A stretch of 64,000 nucleotides of DNA from Diphasiastrum complanatum (taxonomy: Eukaryota; Streptophyta; Lycopodiopsida; Lycopodiales; Lycopodiaceae): contig CM055113.1 in assembly GCA_029204225.1 (NCBI GenBank), forward strand, positions 21,287,798-21,351,797. Reading direction: 5' to 3'. Position numbers and translations under genes: made by a program. Of this stretch, positions 22,181-31,866 are shown in pieces. The stretch's first letter is position 1. Every line of letters starts with the position of its first letter. A model generated the notes under the pieces. The model was not told where the DNA came from and ran no database searches. It saw only the letters and a list, made by a program, of their open reading frames with translations.

Positions 22181-23222
22181 CGCCTAGAATCACTGCTCTA
22201 TAATTTTCAAGTTCTCTATAGTTAATCAAGACTTTCTTGTTGCAGATAATGTGTGAAGTTGCTCCTGAGTCGATGACTACGTCGTAGTCTTACTCTACAT
22301 AGCTTGTTGAAGCCTCATTGAATATTGTGAAGGCTTCATCACTCTTGTTTCTGCATCCTTTGACGATTCTTTAACATGGGCCTTTTTAGCCTTGTTTTCT
22401 CTTTTTGGGTTGAATCTACACTCATATGTAGAATGTCCCTTCTTCTTGCAGTGCATGCAACGAATTGTTGGGTTGAACTAGCATCTATTGGTGGTGTGTC
22501 CCAACTTGTGGCAGTAATCACATGAAGAAGTTTGTTGGTTGTCATTGCCTCTGTTCAAAGACTTCGAATGAGCCTTGTCGAATCTGGGTTTGTTCTTGTC
22601 TTTCTTCTTTCCTTTTGTGAAAAGAGCCTTCTCCTGGTCACTACTTCCTTCTCCATCATCTCTCATCAGTCTCTCATCTGCGACAAGACTGATAGCTCAT
22701 TCGAACGTCATGTCTAGTAAGCTCAAAATGAGCATTCTCAGCGGCTAATAGGACATAGGTAGAGATTTCATGGTACATCAGCTGCTGTGGTGTCGGGACC
22801 TGGTGCTCATGTCTAGATGCAGCAAGTTGAGCAAAGATAATCCTGATCCTCTCAACATGCTAATTGAACTGGTTGTCATCCCATCGCAGACCTTGCAACT
22901 GATTGTGTAGATACATCATGGATGTGGCGGTCCTCACTTCATACATCTGCTTTAGTCTTTCCCACACCTCATGACTGCTCTCACCGTCTTCAATCTGCAT
23001 GAGTATTTTTTCATTTATGGACGAAACGATGATTGCTATTGCGCACTCATCCTTTCTGATCCATTCAACTCTCCTGGGGTCTTTCTCTGGAGGCTGTTGT
23101 TCTGTGAGATCGGTCACTAATTAGATTTCTTCACCCTTCAAGATTGTTTTGATTTGAACTTCCATATTTGATAGTTTTTGCCATCAAGATTGATTGCAAT
23201 CCTCTGAATCATGGTAGCCATA
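22181..23222 (-). pseudogene. copia Gag and protease, broken
   Basis: Starts at about 23222 with ATG and the Gag opening INLDGKNYQIWKFKSKQ. The capsid part at 22860-23117 has HEVWERLKQMYEV and MMYLHNQLQGL. A lysine-rich stretch and a zinc knuckle CDYCHKLGHTTNRC follow at 22478-22666. The protease region lies at about 22200-22300. Stops after SKQS and near 22860 split it. Confidence 0.8.
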
Positions 23223-23745
23223 TTGTATTAGAAATGGAAGAACTGAGAGAATTTTGTATTTTATATTTTCTTTTGTTTTAGCGAGTCGATCAACGTCACA
23301 CACGTTGGCAGCCTGTCGCTCCTCTTACAGAAGTCACTATGTTCTCCTCGTTGGCAGACTTTCATGCATAGCTGATAATGCTAACAGTTTGCTAACATTG
23401 CTCTCTACTTCTACTCATCTCTCTATTAGTCTATCCTATACTTATCCCATTTGGGAAAATTACAAGATAATTTAGCAACAGCTTACAAGACAGGTTTAGA
23501 GATAATCATTGGTTAACTACCCCTTGATAACATTGCTTTTGGTGGCTAAGTGTGATAGTACAGTACTCCACGCTCGTCAAGCTAGCAACTGCTAGTTCGA
23601 CTTGTCCAGTTTTTGGGTTCGATTCGAGGTTCATCTTCAACACTTCGGGTGCTTCAGCTTCGATGATTGTTCAAGCATTTGGTTGCAAAGCAAACGTCAA
23701 CAAGCACTTTGGCTTTGGCCTTCGGTCTTAGCCTTGTCTTCATCT
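23223..23745. other. Possible LTR or leader, nothing specific
   Basis: Lies just 5' (minus sense) of the copia gag start, so it may hold leader and LTR sequence. No terminal inverted repeat or primer site was found by eye. Confidence 0.4.
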
Positions 23746-23862
23746 TCGGTCTTTGACCTTCGGCCTTCGGGGTGTCTTTGACCTTTGAGGTGTCTTCGAC
23801 CTTCGAGGTGTGTTCGATATTCGGGGTGTCTTCATCCTTCAAGGGGTCTTCGACAAGGTTGC
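23720..23862. repeat. Short-period imperfect repeat (TTCGAGGTGTCTTCGACC type)
   Basis: Four to six imperfect 18-27-bp copies built on CTTCGACCTTCGAGGTGT. On the minus strand they would read as repeats of the type VEDTSKVKDTPKAE. The repeat is real, but whether it codes is doubtful. Confidence 0.7.
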
Positions 23863-23867
23863 AAGAG

Positions 23868-23995
23868 TTCACCATTTCAGACAACACATTGAACTTCAAT
23901 TTCATTTTCTTAGAGAGAAAGTTCTAAACAAAGTTGTCGAATTAAGTTACTGTCATACCGACAGTATGTGGGCTGATATTTTGACAAGCTTGTGA
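23868..23995 (+). pseudogene. Isolated copia RNase H tail
   Basis: A plus-strand frame reads HIELQFHFLREKVLNKVVEL and MWADILTSL before a stop at 23993, the conserved end of copia RNase H. The rest of an element on this strand is absent. It abuts the short-period repeat. Confidence 0.75.
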
Positions 23996-24695
23996 ATAAA
24001 GTGGATCTTGAATGGATCCAAACTCCCAAAATACTTGGCTAAGATCTTTGCACAACAAGCTACAAAAGCTAGAATTGGCAAGCATCCTAATGCTACCTTT
24101 GATACACATGAACTTGACAAAGCATTCAAGAGACAAAAGAAACTAATAAAAGGTACTGATGGCAGCCAAAAACAACAGGATACCAGCCCTACAATAGCAC
24201 CCTACCACTTTTGGAAACCTCTTAAGATCATACACAAAAGCTTGTAGACAATACACAAAGCAATGCTCTCAATGGAGGAAGAAATTGTGACAATGATCTA
24301 TTGATCTCTCTCAACAATACAATAAGTTTCTCCAACCTGTTCTCCATGAATTTCAGCCTAATATAAGTGAGAGAGATGACTCTCTCTCCTCTCTCTAGAA
24401 CTTAGGACCCAAATTTAGGACACCAGTAGCCTAAAATAGCCAATTTTGGCCTATACGTCCAAATAACATGATTTTGGTGTCATTTCGAAGGTCCTAAAGT
24501 TTGAGACTTCTTCAACATGAAATATATACTAAATATAAGTATCTAGGCCTTTTTCACACGTGTGAAATGTTAGATCCAAAACTATGTACAAAAATTGCCA
24601 ATTTAGGCCTCAAACTAGCTAGGAAATGTTGACAATTTTCACAAAGCTCATGTCAAGGGAAAAGCATGTTGCTTTGTGCAACTTATTAAGCCTCA
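23996..24695. other. Intergenic/repeat flank, nothing specific
   Basis: Contains a short frame of unknown nature (24008-24247) and a CT/GA-rich patch near 24370-24400. No domain is recognised. Confidence 0.4.
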
Positions 24696-24699
24696 TTTA

Positions 24700-25183
24700 G
24701 GATCCTAGGTGTAAGAATCACCCTTATGAAGATTGGACTAGATCTTGTTGCAAACAAAAGGACACCTGTGGAGCAAAACCACCCAGCCAACAGGAACTGG
24801 CTAGTCAATACCCTAACCACTTCACCCCCATGCCATGGTGAATTAATGCAAGAGAGGAGAGGAAACCTGCCTCAAGAATATGAAATTCCAATAGGGAGAT
24901 GGGTGAGTTTCCATGGTAAGTATTCTCTCTCCAAAGAGAGAATATTCCCCTTAGGATCCCCATGTAGCCTATATTAAGCTATTGACCTCCTATTCTTGCA
25001 TTATAGCAGTCATAAACCATGCAACTGTCCAATTATAGGTATGGGCCCTCATATGATTATTAATTATCTTTATAGGCCAAGCTCGGAATGACGAGACATA
25101 GTCAATAACCATATACATTGGAGTGATTGGCTATCCATGTCAAGAATTACTCCGAATCCCACATACTGGATATGGACGTAACA
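24700..25183 (-). repeat. LTR-like sequence, gypsy, minus strand
   Basis: On the minus strand, TGTTACGTCCATATCC begins at 25183 straight after a purine-rich tract (GGTTTAAGGGGAGAAGAA). The same arrangement and similar bases occur at 43745-43800 (TGTTATGGCCATATTC). It is therefore a related LTR. The far end is not fixed; about 480 bp is assumed by analogy. Confidence 0.55.
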
Positions 25184-25980
25184 TTCTTCTCCCCTTAAAC
25201 CAGTTCTGTCCTCAGAACGAGTAACTAGAGGAGATCCAATTTGTATGCTTTTGACTCTTTTCCATGAATCATTATCCTCAATTTGACCAACCAAGCTAAG
25301 CAAGCACTCAGAGATAGAACGGTTTTTCAATTGTTTATCTCTAATCGTGTGAGTACTCTTTCAGGGTCCCAAGGTACATTGAGCAATAAGTCCTCCAAAT
25401 GGGTAAAATCTTCGATACATCTAACGATCATCATCATATAAACTAAATTACATGATATATAGGACGAGCAGTCGACCAAATTTGAAGATTAAGTTCAAAA
25501 GCTAACAAATCAATCATTTAACTTTCACTTTGACCTTGAAAATCAATTGATTTCAATATCAAATAAGTACTTAGAAATGGAATAATTCTCAAATTATATA
25601 TCTCTGCACTAAAGTACTATATCGACTTTTAGAAGTACGCTAAGAGTTAAATTTTCCTATTGGGCCTGATCCTCTCCAATCTAGTAACATCACCTCCATG
25701 TAACCTCAATTTACATGAATTGGGTGAAATGTCACCTTTCATTGGAAATCAATGTCCAAAAGTTAAATATCCAAATAATTATCCACAAGGAAAATTACTG
25801 GATTCCAAGAATATTCTTCCAACCCGATTGCTAACCAAATTATGAGTTCCAAATTCTACAATCAACCAAGTAATTAAAGACCATTATAACATCTGCCTTT
25901 AACAATATAAACTTTATACAATCACCTAGAACAACATCTAGATATTACAAAGTTCTGCTGAATTCCAATTGAATTCAGTG
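25184..25980 (-). mobile_element. 3' end of a gypsy element with chromodomain-like tail
   Basis: On the minus strand 25184-25330 reads KNRSISECLLSLVGQIEDND and SEDRTGLRGEECY, resembling the degenerate chromodomain and C-terminus of chromovirus-type integrases (LVKWKG...W). The stretch near 25880-25970 matches 42600-42700 of the large gypsy element in reverse complement. So it is a second, minus-strand copy of that family, cut off by the (CT)n array at 26038. Confidence 0.7.
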
Positions 25981-26032
25981 TTTATCCTTGATAAAAAGGC
26001 TGAAAATGAGGTGAATGTCAATTACGTGGGAG

Positions 26033-26160
<128 letters not shown>

Positions 26161-26478
26161 TCACGTTATTGCTATTTTTCCTAAAACCTTAAAAAAACCC
26201 TAAAAGAACCCAGAAAAATAATAAAACAGTGCCCCCTCTCTCTCCTATGCGCCTCTCTCTCTCCTATGCACACCTCTCCTTCTCTCTCTTGCCCTTTTAT
26301 ACCTTTCCATTTCTCTTTCTAGAAACTTCTCTTTCTATGGATTTCTAAAGTCACATGTTCTCTCTCTAGAAATTTCTATAGTCATGTCATTTTCAAGCAT
26401 TTCAAATGCACTTCAAATAAACTTTAGGTCAAACGTGGCCCAATCAAAAGGCAAGAAACTGGTTTTCTCCATGACTGT

Positions 26479-26481
<3 letters not shown>

Positions 26482-26513
<32 letters not shown>
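26482..26513. repeat. (CT)n microsatellite, about 32 bp
   Basis: Pure CT run. The sequences before it and before the next array share ATTTCAA(A/G)TGC and CAAACGTGG(C/A)CCA motifs, so the two arrays lie in duplicated surroundings. Confidence 0.95.
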
Positions 26514-26517
<4 letters not shown>

Positions 26518-26749
26518 CCTGACTGAGTTCTTCTCTTTCTCTTTTGTGATTTTATGCATTCTCTCTATCTCTCTCTAGAAACTTATCTTTCTAGAAATTT
26601 CTAAAGACACATGTTCTCTCTCTAGAAATTTCTAAAGTCACATGTCAGATTTTCAATGCACTTCAATTGCATTTCAAGTGCCCTTCAAATACGTTTTAGG
26701 GCAAACGTGGACCAGTGAGAATATACAAAACGTGTTTTGTCTATCATTG

Positions 26750-27270
<521 letters not shown>

Positions 27271-27274
27271 ATAT

Positions 27275-27612
27275 GTGTGGAGAATGACTTTGATTGGACC
27301 ATTTTGCTGCATCTCTTACTATGATTGGTTCACATGGTCACCTCGATGTGCTTGCTTCTTCCATGGAAAATTGGATTGTTTGCAAGAGCTTGTGCTAAAA
27401 TATTATCACATTTGACAATAGGTAGATCTTCATCCTTGATGCACTTTAGCTCCATAAGTAGCCTCTTGATCCACAATACTTCCTTAGTGGTTGTTGTTGA
27501 TGATAATGATATAGTATCTCGCTTCTTGAATTACCAAGATACAAGATTGCTTCCAATAAATATGGTACAAGCACTTGTGGACTTCCTATCCACCTTGTCA
27601 CTATGCAAAGTC
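27275..27612 (-). pseudogene. copia RNase H fragment
   Basis: Minus strand: VDRKSTSACTIFIGSNLVSW, then EVLWIKRLLMELKCIKDEDL and ALANNPIFHGRSKHIEV, the copia RNase H order. Between RT (ending GLKQDPRS at 27617) and this block the second half of RT, including the YVDD region, is deleted. The open frame on the opposite strand at 27325-27615 is its shadow. Confidence 0.8.
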
Positions 27613-27616
27613 TGAA

Positions 27617-27960
27617 TCAAGACCTTGGGTCTTGTTTAAGCCCATACAAGCTTTTGAACAAGAGACATACTTTGGATTCTTCACCTTCTAAATTTATGAA
27701 ACCTTCGGATTGCTCCGTATAGACCTCTTCCTCAACGTAGCCATTGAGGAAAGCATTTGATACATCGAGATGAAACATTCTCCACTTGAAGTAGCATGCA
27801 ATGGAAATAATGACTCTTATTGTCACCATCTTGGCCATGACTGCAAAAATGTCTTCATAGTCAAGACCTTGGATTTGTGCATATCCTTTTATACATAGTC
27901 TTGCTTTGAATTTGTTAATCTGATAAACGATGAAGTTTATTCCAGTTGTTGTATTCAAGC
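27617..27960 (-). pseudogene. copia reverse transcriptase, first half
   Basis: Minus-strand frame with [39 protein letters not shown] and SLYGLKQDPRS, the classical copia RT blocks before the catalytic YVDD. It is close to the RT of element C (46780-47090). The upstream end meets the tRNA-like insertion at 27981. Confidence 0.88.
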
Positions 27961-27980
27961 AAATCAGATATTGAATCAAT

Positions 27981-28052
27981 AATGAATTGGGACTCGAACC
28001 TGCAAATTTCGTCTTGATAGGGCGATGCTCTAACCAATTGAATTACAATCCC
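27981..28052 (-). pseudogene. trnD-like (tRNA-Asp GUC, plastid type) pseudogene
   Basis: The minus strand opens GGGATTGTAATTCAATTGGT and continues with a D-arm, anticodon arm and GGTTCGAGTCC T-arm. Compared from memory with plastid trnD-GUC, 19 of the first 20 bases agree and nearly all of about 11 differences over 64 bases are C-to-T or G-to-A. The anticodon position reads ATC, not GTC, and the 3' acceptor strand is not complementary, so it would not work. It lies inside a copia RT remnant. A nuclear tRNA origin is less likely. Confidence 0.7.
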
Positions 28053-28456
<404 letters not shown>

Positions 28457-28512
28457 CTTCTTGGTGTGATTGCTTGAAGATCCTCCTCCTCAAGCCTTGA
28501 CCCTAACATATC

Positions 28513-29090
28513 TTAATTTGAATCAAGATTGATGATTGTAGATTCTTCATGAGATGACTTGATCTCGGCCCCTTCCAAGTTGAGCTTTTGATCTTCATGG
28601 AAGATCACATCTCTACTTACAATAATCTTGTTTGTAGAGGGAAGAAAGACTCTATAGGCTTTCTTGGTTGATGAATATCCAACCATTACACCTTTGATAG
28701 AACTAGGATCATCCTTCTTCCTAGTCTCTAAAGGCACATGCACAAAGCAAATACAACCAAAGATTCTAAGGTGATCTACCTCCTAGAGCAAGATTTGGAA
28801 GTCTATTACAAAGGTAATTGGCACATGAAATTGCTTCTTCCAAAAAATTTGTTGCATCTCAAAGCTTTCAACTTACAAGAAAATTGATTTTCAACTAGAG
28901 CTTTAAACTTAAGGAAGACATCAAACACCATGGATTTAGAAACAAAAAATACACCCAGGAAAATCGTGTGTGATTATCTATGAAACTTACAAAGCAGGTT
29001 GCTCCTCCTTTGCTCTTGGAAGATGATAAGTGAACATTCTGAGTGTACTAGCTCAAGAGGATGATGAGTCTTGATGTTGGGTCTTGGAAA
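28513..29090 (-). pseudogene. copia integrase fragments
   Basis: 28513-28743 reads HVPLETRKKDDPSSIKGVMV and KIIVSRDVIFHED, nearly the same as element C at 46220-46370. 28850-29085 is the earlier core with broken frames (LVHSECS, VENQFSCKLKALR). The catalytic aspartate/glutamate stretch is incomplete. Same family as element C, in the opposite orientation. Confidence 0.8.
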
Positions 29091-29094
29091 AGTC

Positions 29095-29512
29095 AACAAA
29101 TGGCTTGAGTTTTGGCCAATAAAACTCTCTTTAGACCAAGTCCAGATTTCTGTTTATACTCGGATGACCACACAAGGAACGTCATGACACTGATAATAAA
29201 GAATCCTCTTCTTTATCTCATCATCCGCTGGTACACAAAATTTCCCATTCTGAAATAGGAAACCACCTTGGATAGAGCTTTTCCAGATATGGACGAAAAA
29301 GATTGTTTCATCATCTATTGGAATGTAGCTGGTGCATTCGTCAACCCAAAAGGAAACACGAGAAATTCATAATAACCAAATCTCATCCGAAAACCAATCT
29401 TTTGCACATCACTCAGATGAATACTAATCTGATGATATCCGGTTCTAAGATATATCTTTGTGAAGTATTTAGCTACACCTAATCGATCTACCAGATCATC
29501 CATACAAGCCAA
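29095..29512 (-). pseudogene. gypsy RT joined to integrase zinc-binding domain
   Basis: 29315-29512 (minus) reads [20 protein letters not shown] and [16 protein letters not shown], the gypsy RT fingers and palm. Directly after it, 29110-29310 gives FQNGKFCVPADDEIKKRILY and a YYQCHD block, the H2C2 zinc-binding front of gypsy integrase. The catalytic Y-x-D-D half of RT and the whole of RNase H, about 1.5 kb, are missing. Confidence 0.8.
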
Positions 29513-29699
29513 TGGATATTTATTTTATAGTTACTGTGCTGATATTCCAAGGAATATTCTAGCCATCCTGCCGAACATCTTTAAAAATACAAGCAGGATA
29601 GAATTTAAACGCAGAACTTGCCCATCTGGTTTAGGCTTTTACTTTATCCGTAATGGCTTAAGTTATTCAATTCTAAGTTTCAAGTTATGTAAAAGTTAG

Positions 29700-30000
29700 T
29701 CACGAAGGCCTATTGGGGGTTTGTCCCATGGCACTAATGTGATTCAAAGTTAAGTTAGTCTAAGTGGCTTACTTGTCCCACAGTGCCTTTCTGTAAATGA
29801 CCACCACTCCAAGTATATATAGGAGTGGAAGAGTCCATTTTCGAGAAGAACCTCATTTGCAATACATGCCTATCTTGTCTCTGAGTGTTGTGGTTTCATG
29901 TATTGTGTTACTTCACATTGTATAGTACACTATTTATCTGGCAACAGATTAAATTAATCTAGGTCCTCCATTCTCTAGTAGAGTAAGCCTTAGAGGAGGA
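29700..30000 (+). repeat. Solo-LTR-like promoter sequence
   Basis: Contains a TATA-like box TATATATAGGAGTGG near 29815 and downstream pyrimidine-rich leader-like sequence, as in LTRs. No partner copy or terminal repeats were found, so the call is tentative. Confidence 0.35.
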
Positions 30001-30229
30001 GATTTTGATTAGGGTCATTATGGTTAAGCTGTCATTTGTAGTTGTTAAGGAGAGAAAAGAGAGAAGAGTGGATGTTACCTAATACTCACCCTATGTTCAT
30101 AATGCTCTTCCCATCCTCTTGCTCAAGCTAGTTGGAGAAGCCATAGCGTAGACTAGTTGGGAGACTGCCATAGTCATGCTAGATGGAGCCATAGCCGATG
30201 GAGGATGTGAAACGTACAACATTGGCGCC

Positions 30230-30390
30230 GTTGCCGCTCTTTTCTTGCTTTCTCTTTGTTTTTCAAGCTATTTCTTGCTTGTTGCTTTCTTTTGTTGCTT
30301 GTTGGTTTCCTTTTGTTGCTTGGTGCTTTTTGCTTTTTGCTTTCTTTTTTCCAGCAACCCTTTGTTGCTTGTTTTTTCTTTTAAGATGGA
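30230..30390 (+). repeat. T-rich TTGCTT low-complexity stretch
   Basis: Imperfect repeats of TTGTTGCTTG and TTTTGCTTTC. Open frames here are low-complexity artefacts. Confidence 0.7.
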
Positions 30391-30580
30391 TCATAGACAA
30401 TTTTTGAGCTCATAGAGGGTTTTTGAGCACTAGAGGCCATTTGGTGAAGGTGAGGGAGAGCCTTCCCCATGTTTTATCTGTTATTTTCAGTTGGGACTTA
30501 TGCTTGTTTCATGTTAGACTCATTTCCAGATCACTTTAGAGATATGGGATGTTGAGTTCAAATCCTATATGGGTTTGAGA

Positions 30581-31110
30581 AACCATAAATTTCTAATGAA
30601 AATAGTTCTAGCCATCAGTGTAGATCGCATTTCTGAGGCAATATCCATCGGATGTGTCTACGTGAACTGAGTGCACTCTTTGAGCCAATCAAGAACATTT
30701 CTGCTATGGCCAGCAAGGACATTTATGTTGCCAACCTACAGCACATATCAGTTGGCTTCTCAACCATAAGTTTCTAATGAGAACAGTTCCGGCCATCAAT
30801 GTAGATCGCATTTCTGAGGCAATATCCATCGGATGTGTCTACGTGAACTGAGCTCACTCTTCCAGCCAATCAAGAACATTTCTGCTATGGCCAGCAAGGG
30901 CATTTATGTTGCCAACCTATAGCTCATATTAGTCGGCTTCTCAACCATAAATTTCTAATGAGAACAGTTTTGGCCATCAATGTAGATTGCATTTCTGAGG
31001 CAATATCCATCAGATGTGTCTAAATGAACTGAGCGCACTCTCCCAGTAAAACAAGAACATTTCTATTGTGGCCAGCAAGGGCATATATGTTGCCAACAAA
31101 AAGCTCTAAA
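30581..31110 (+). repeat. Three 181-bp tandem repeats
   Basis: Units 30581-30761, 30762-30942 and 30943-31110, each starting AACCATAA(A/G)TTTCTAATGA and containing GTAGATCGCATTTCTGAGGC or a close variant. The third is the most diverged and is cut short. No coding frame persists through the units. Confidence 0.93.
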
Positions 31111-31359
31111 AAATTAATACAAATTAGCTTCTAGGACAATTCTCCATAAACCACAAAAAAAATCAAGAGAGACATGGATCTTAACTTTTGCTAGCAGTCG
31201 CACTTTCAAGAGAGAATACTTCTACCAATTGCACCTTCAGCAAGCAATATCCATTGCTAATGGATCGCACTTGCAGAGGCAGAATACATTGTCAAATAAA
31301 TGCACCTTATGTGCCATCATTCAAGCAGCCATCAGTAGAGTTTTAAACAGGGGGACTTT
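31111..31359. other. Flank of the large gypsy element
   Basis: Contains a short imperfect duplication around TCGCACTT(T/G)CA(A/G)AG near 31197-31275. Nothing else was recognised. Confidence 0.4.
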
Positions 31360-31853
31360 TGATAACTTTTACACTCCTCAAGTTAAAGGACTTGGAATAG
31401 TCCTAATATGGTAGACCGGCCCTCCAGTGTACAAGATTATTGGTCACGCCTAGATTTTATTCCACATCGAGGCCTGTTGATGACTAATGACCTTGAGAGG
31501 ACCCAGACACTCTAATTGAGACATATGGAGTAGTGCATGTATATGTGACTGATATAGGTAGGAGGTATGCATGTAGAGCTGTAACCTATTTATAGTTGAC
31601 CTGCATGGGAATTGCATGTGCTCATGCACTGGATCCTACTTTCTATATATTGAGGTAGTGATTATTCCGTCGACGACTTAATCTAGTTACCTGATGAGCT
31701 TTTCTCCTCTTGCTATCACATTGGCATGGCTTGGGGGCTAGATCTAGGAGGATTCTCCAGGAGGGATCTAGGTTTGGTTGGGTGGTTTTGCTCCACAGTC
31801 TCTCTTGTGTTTTCCTATCCTCATCTTAGGGGTTTTCCCTAGTGGTCTTTACA
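31360..31853 (+). repeat. 5' LTR of the large gypsy element
   Basis: Matches 43777-44265 from AGTTAAAGGAC onward with roughly 30 differences over 470 bases by eye (about 94% identity). The first 20-30 bases differ between copies, so the exact start is uncertain. The end ...CTTTACA is followed by the primer-binding site. Confidence 0.85.
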
Positions 31854-31854
31854 T

Positions 31855-31866
31855 TGGTATCAGAGC
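31855..31866 (+). promoter_or_regulatory. Primer-binding site, initiator tRNA-Met type
   Basis: TGGTATCAGAGC one base after the LTR end. This sets the + orientation of the element. Confidence 0.9.

Larger units (their letters stand above)
20041..23222 (-). mobile_element. Minus-strand copia element remnant
   Basis: Read from 23222 down: gag start, zinc knuckle, protease, integrase and RT up to the FVDD region, in copia order. Each part lies in its own frame with stops. No LTR pair or primer-binding site could be identified, and RNase H is missing at the 3' side near 20040. Its integrase motifs (DVCGPMKVDSLSGSRHF) set it apart from elements A, B and C. Confidence 0.85.

Noticed and set aside
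24008-24247. Possible small gene of 79 residues
   Set aside because: No motif, no splice context, and it directly follows an RNase H relic.
27325-27615. Plus-strand ORF of 96 residues
   Set aside because: The opposite strand encodes copia RNase H motifs; this is its antisense shadow.
27981-28052. Functional tRNA gene
   Set aside because: The anticodon is altered and the acceptor and T stems are mismatched; called a pseudogene.
30176-30415. Hydrophobic ORF resembling a membrane protein
   Set aside because: The hydrophobicity comes from TTGCTT/TTTGCT low-complexity repeats.
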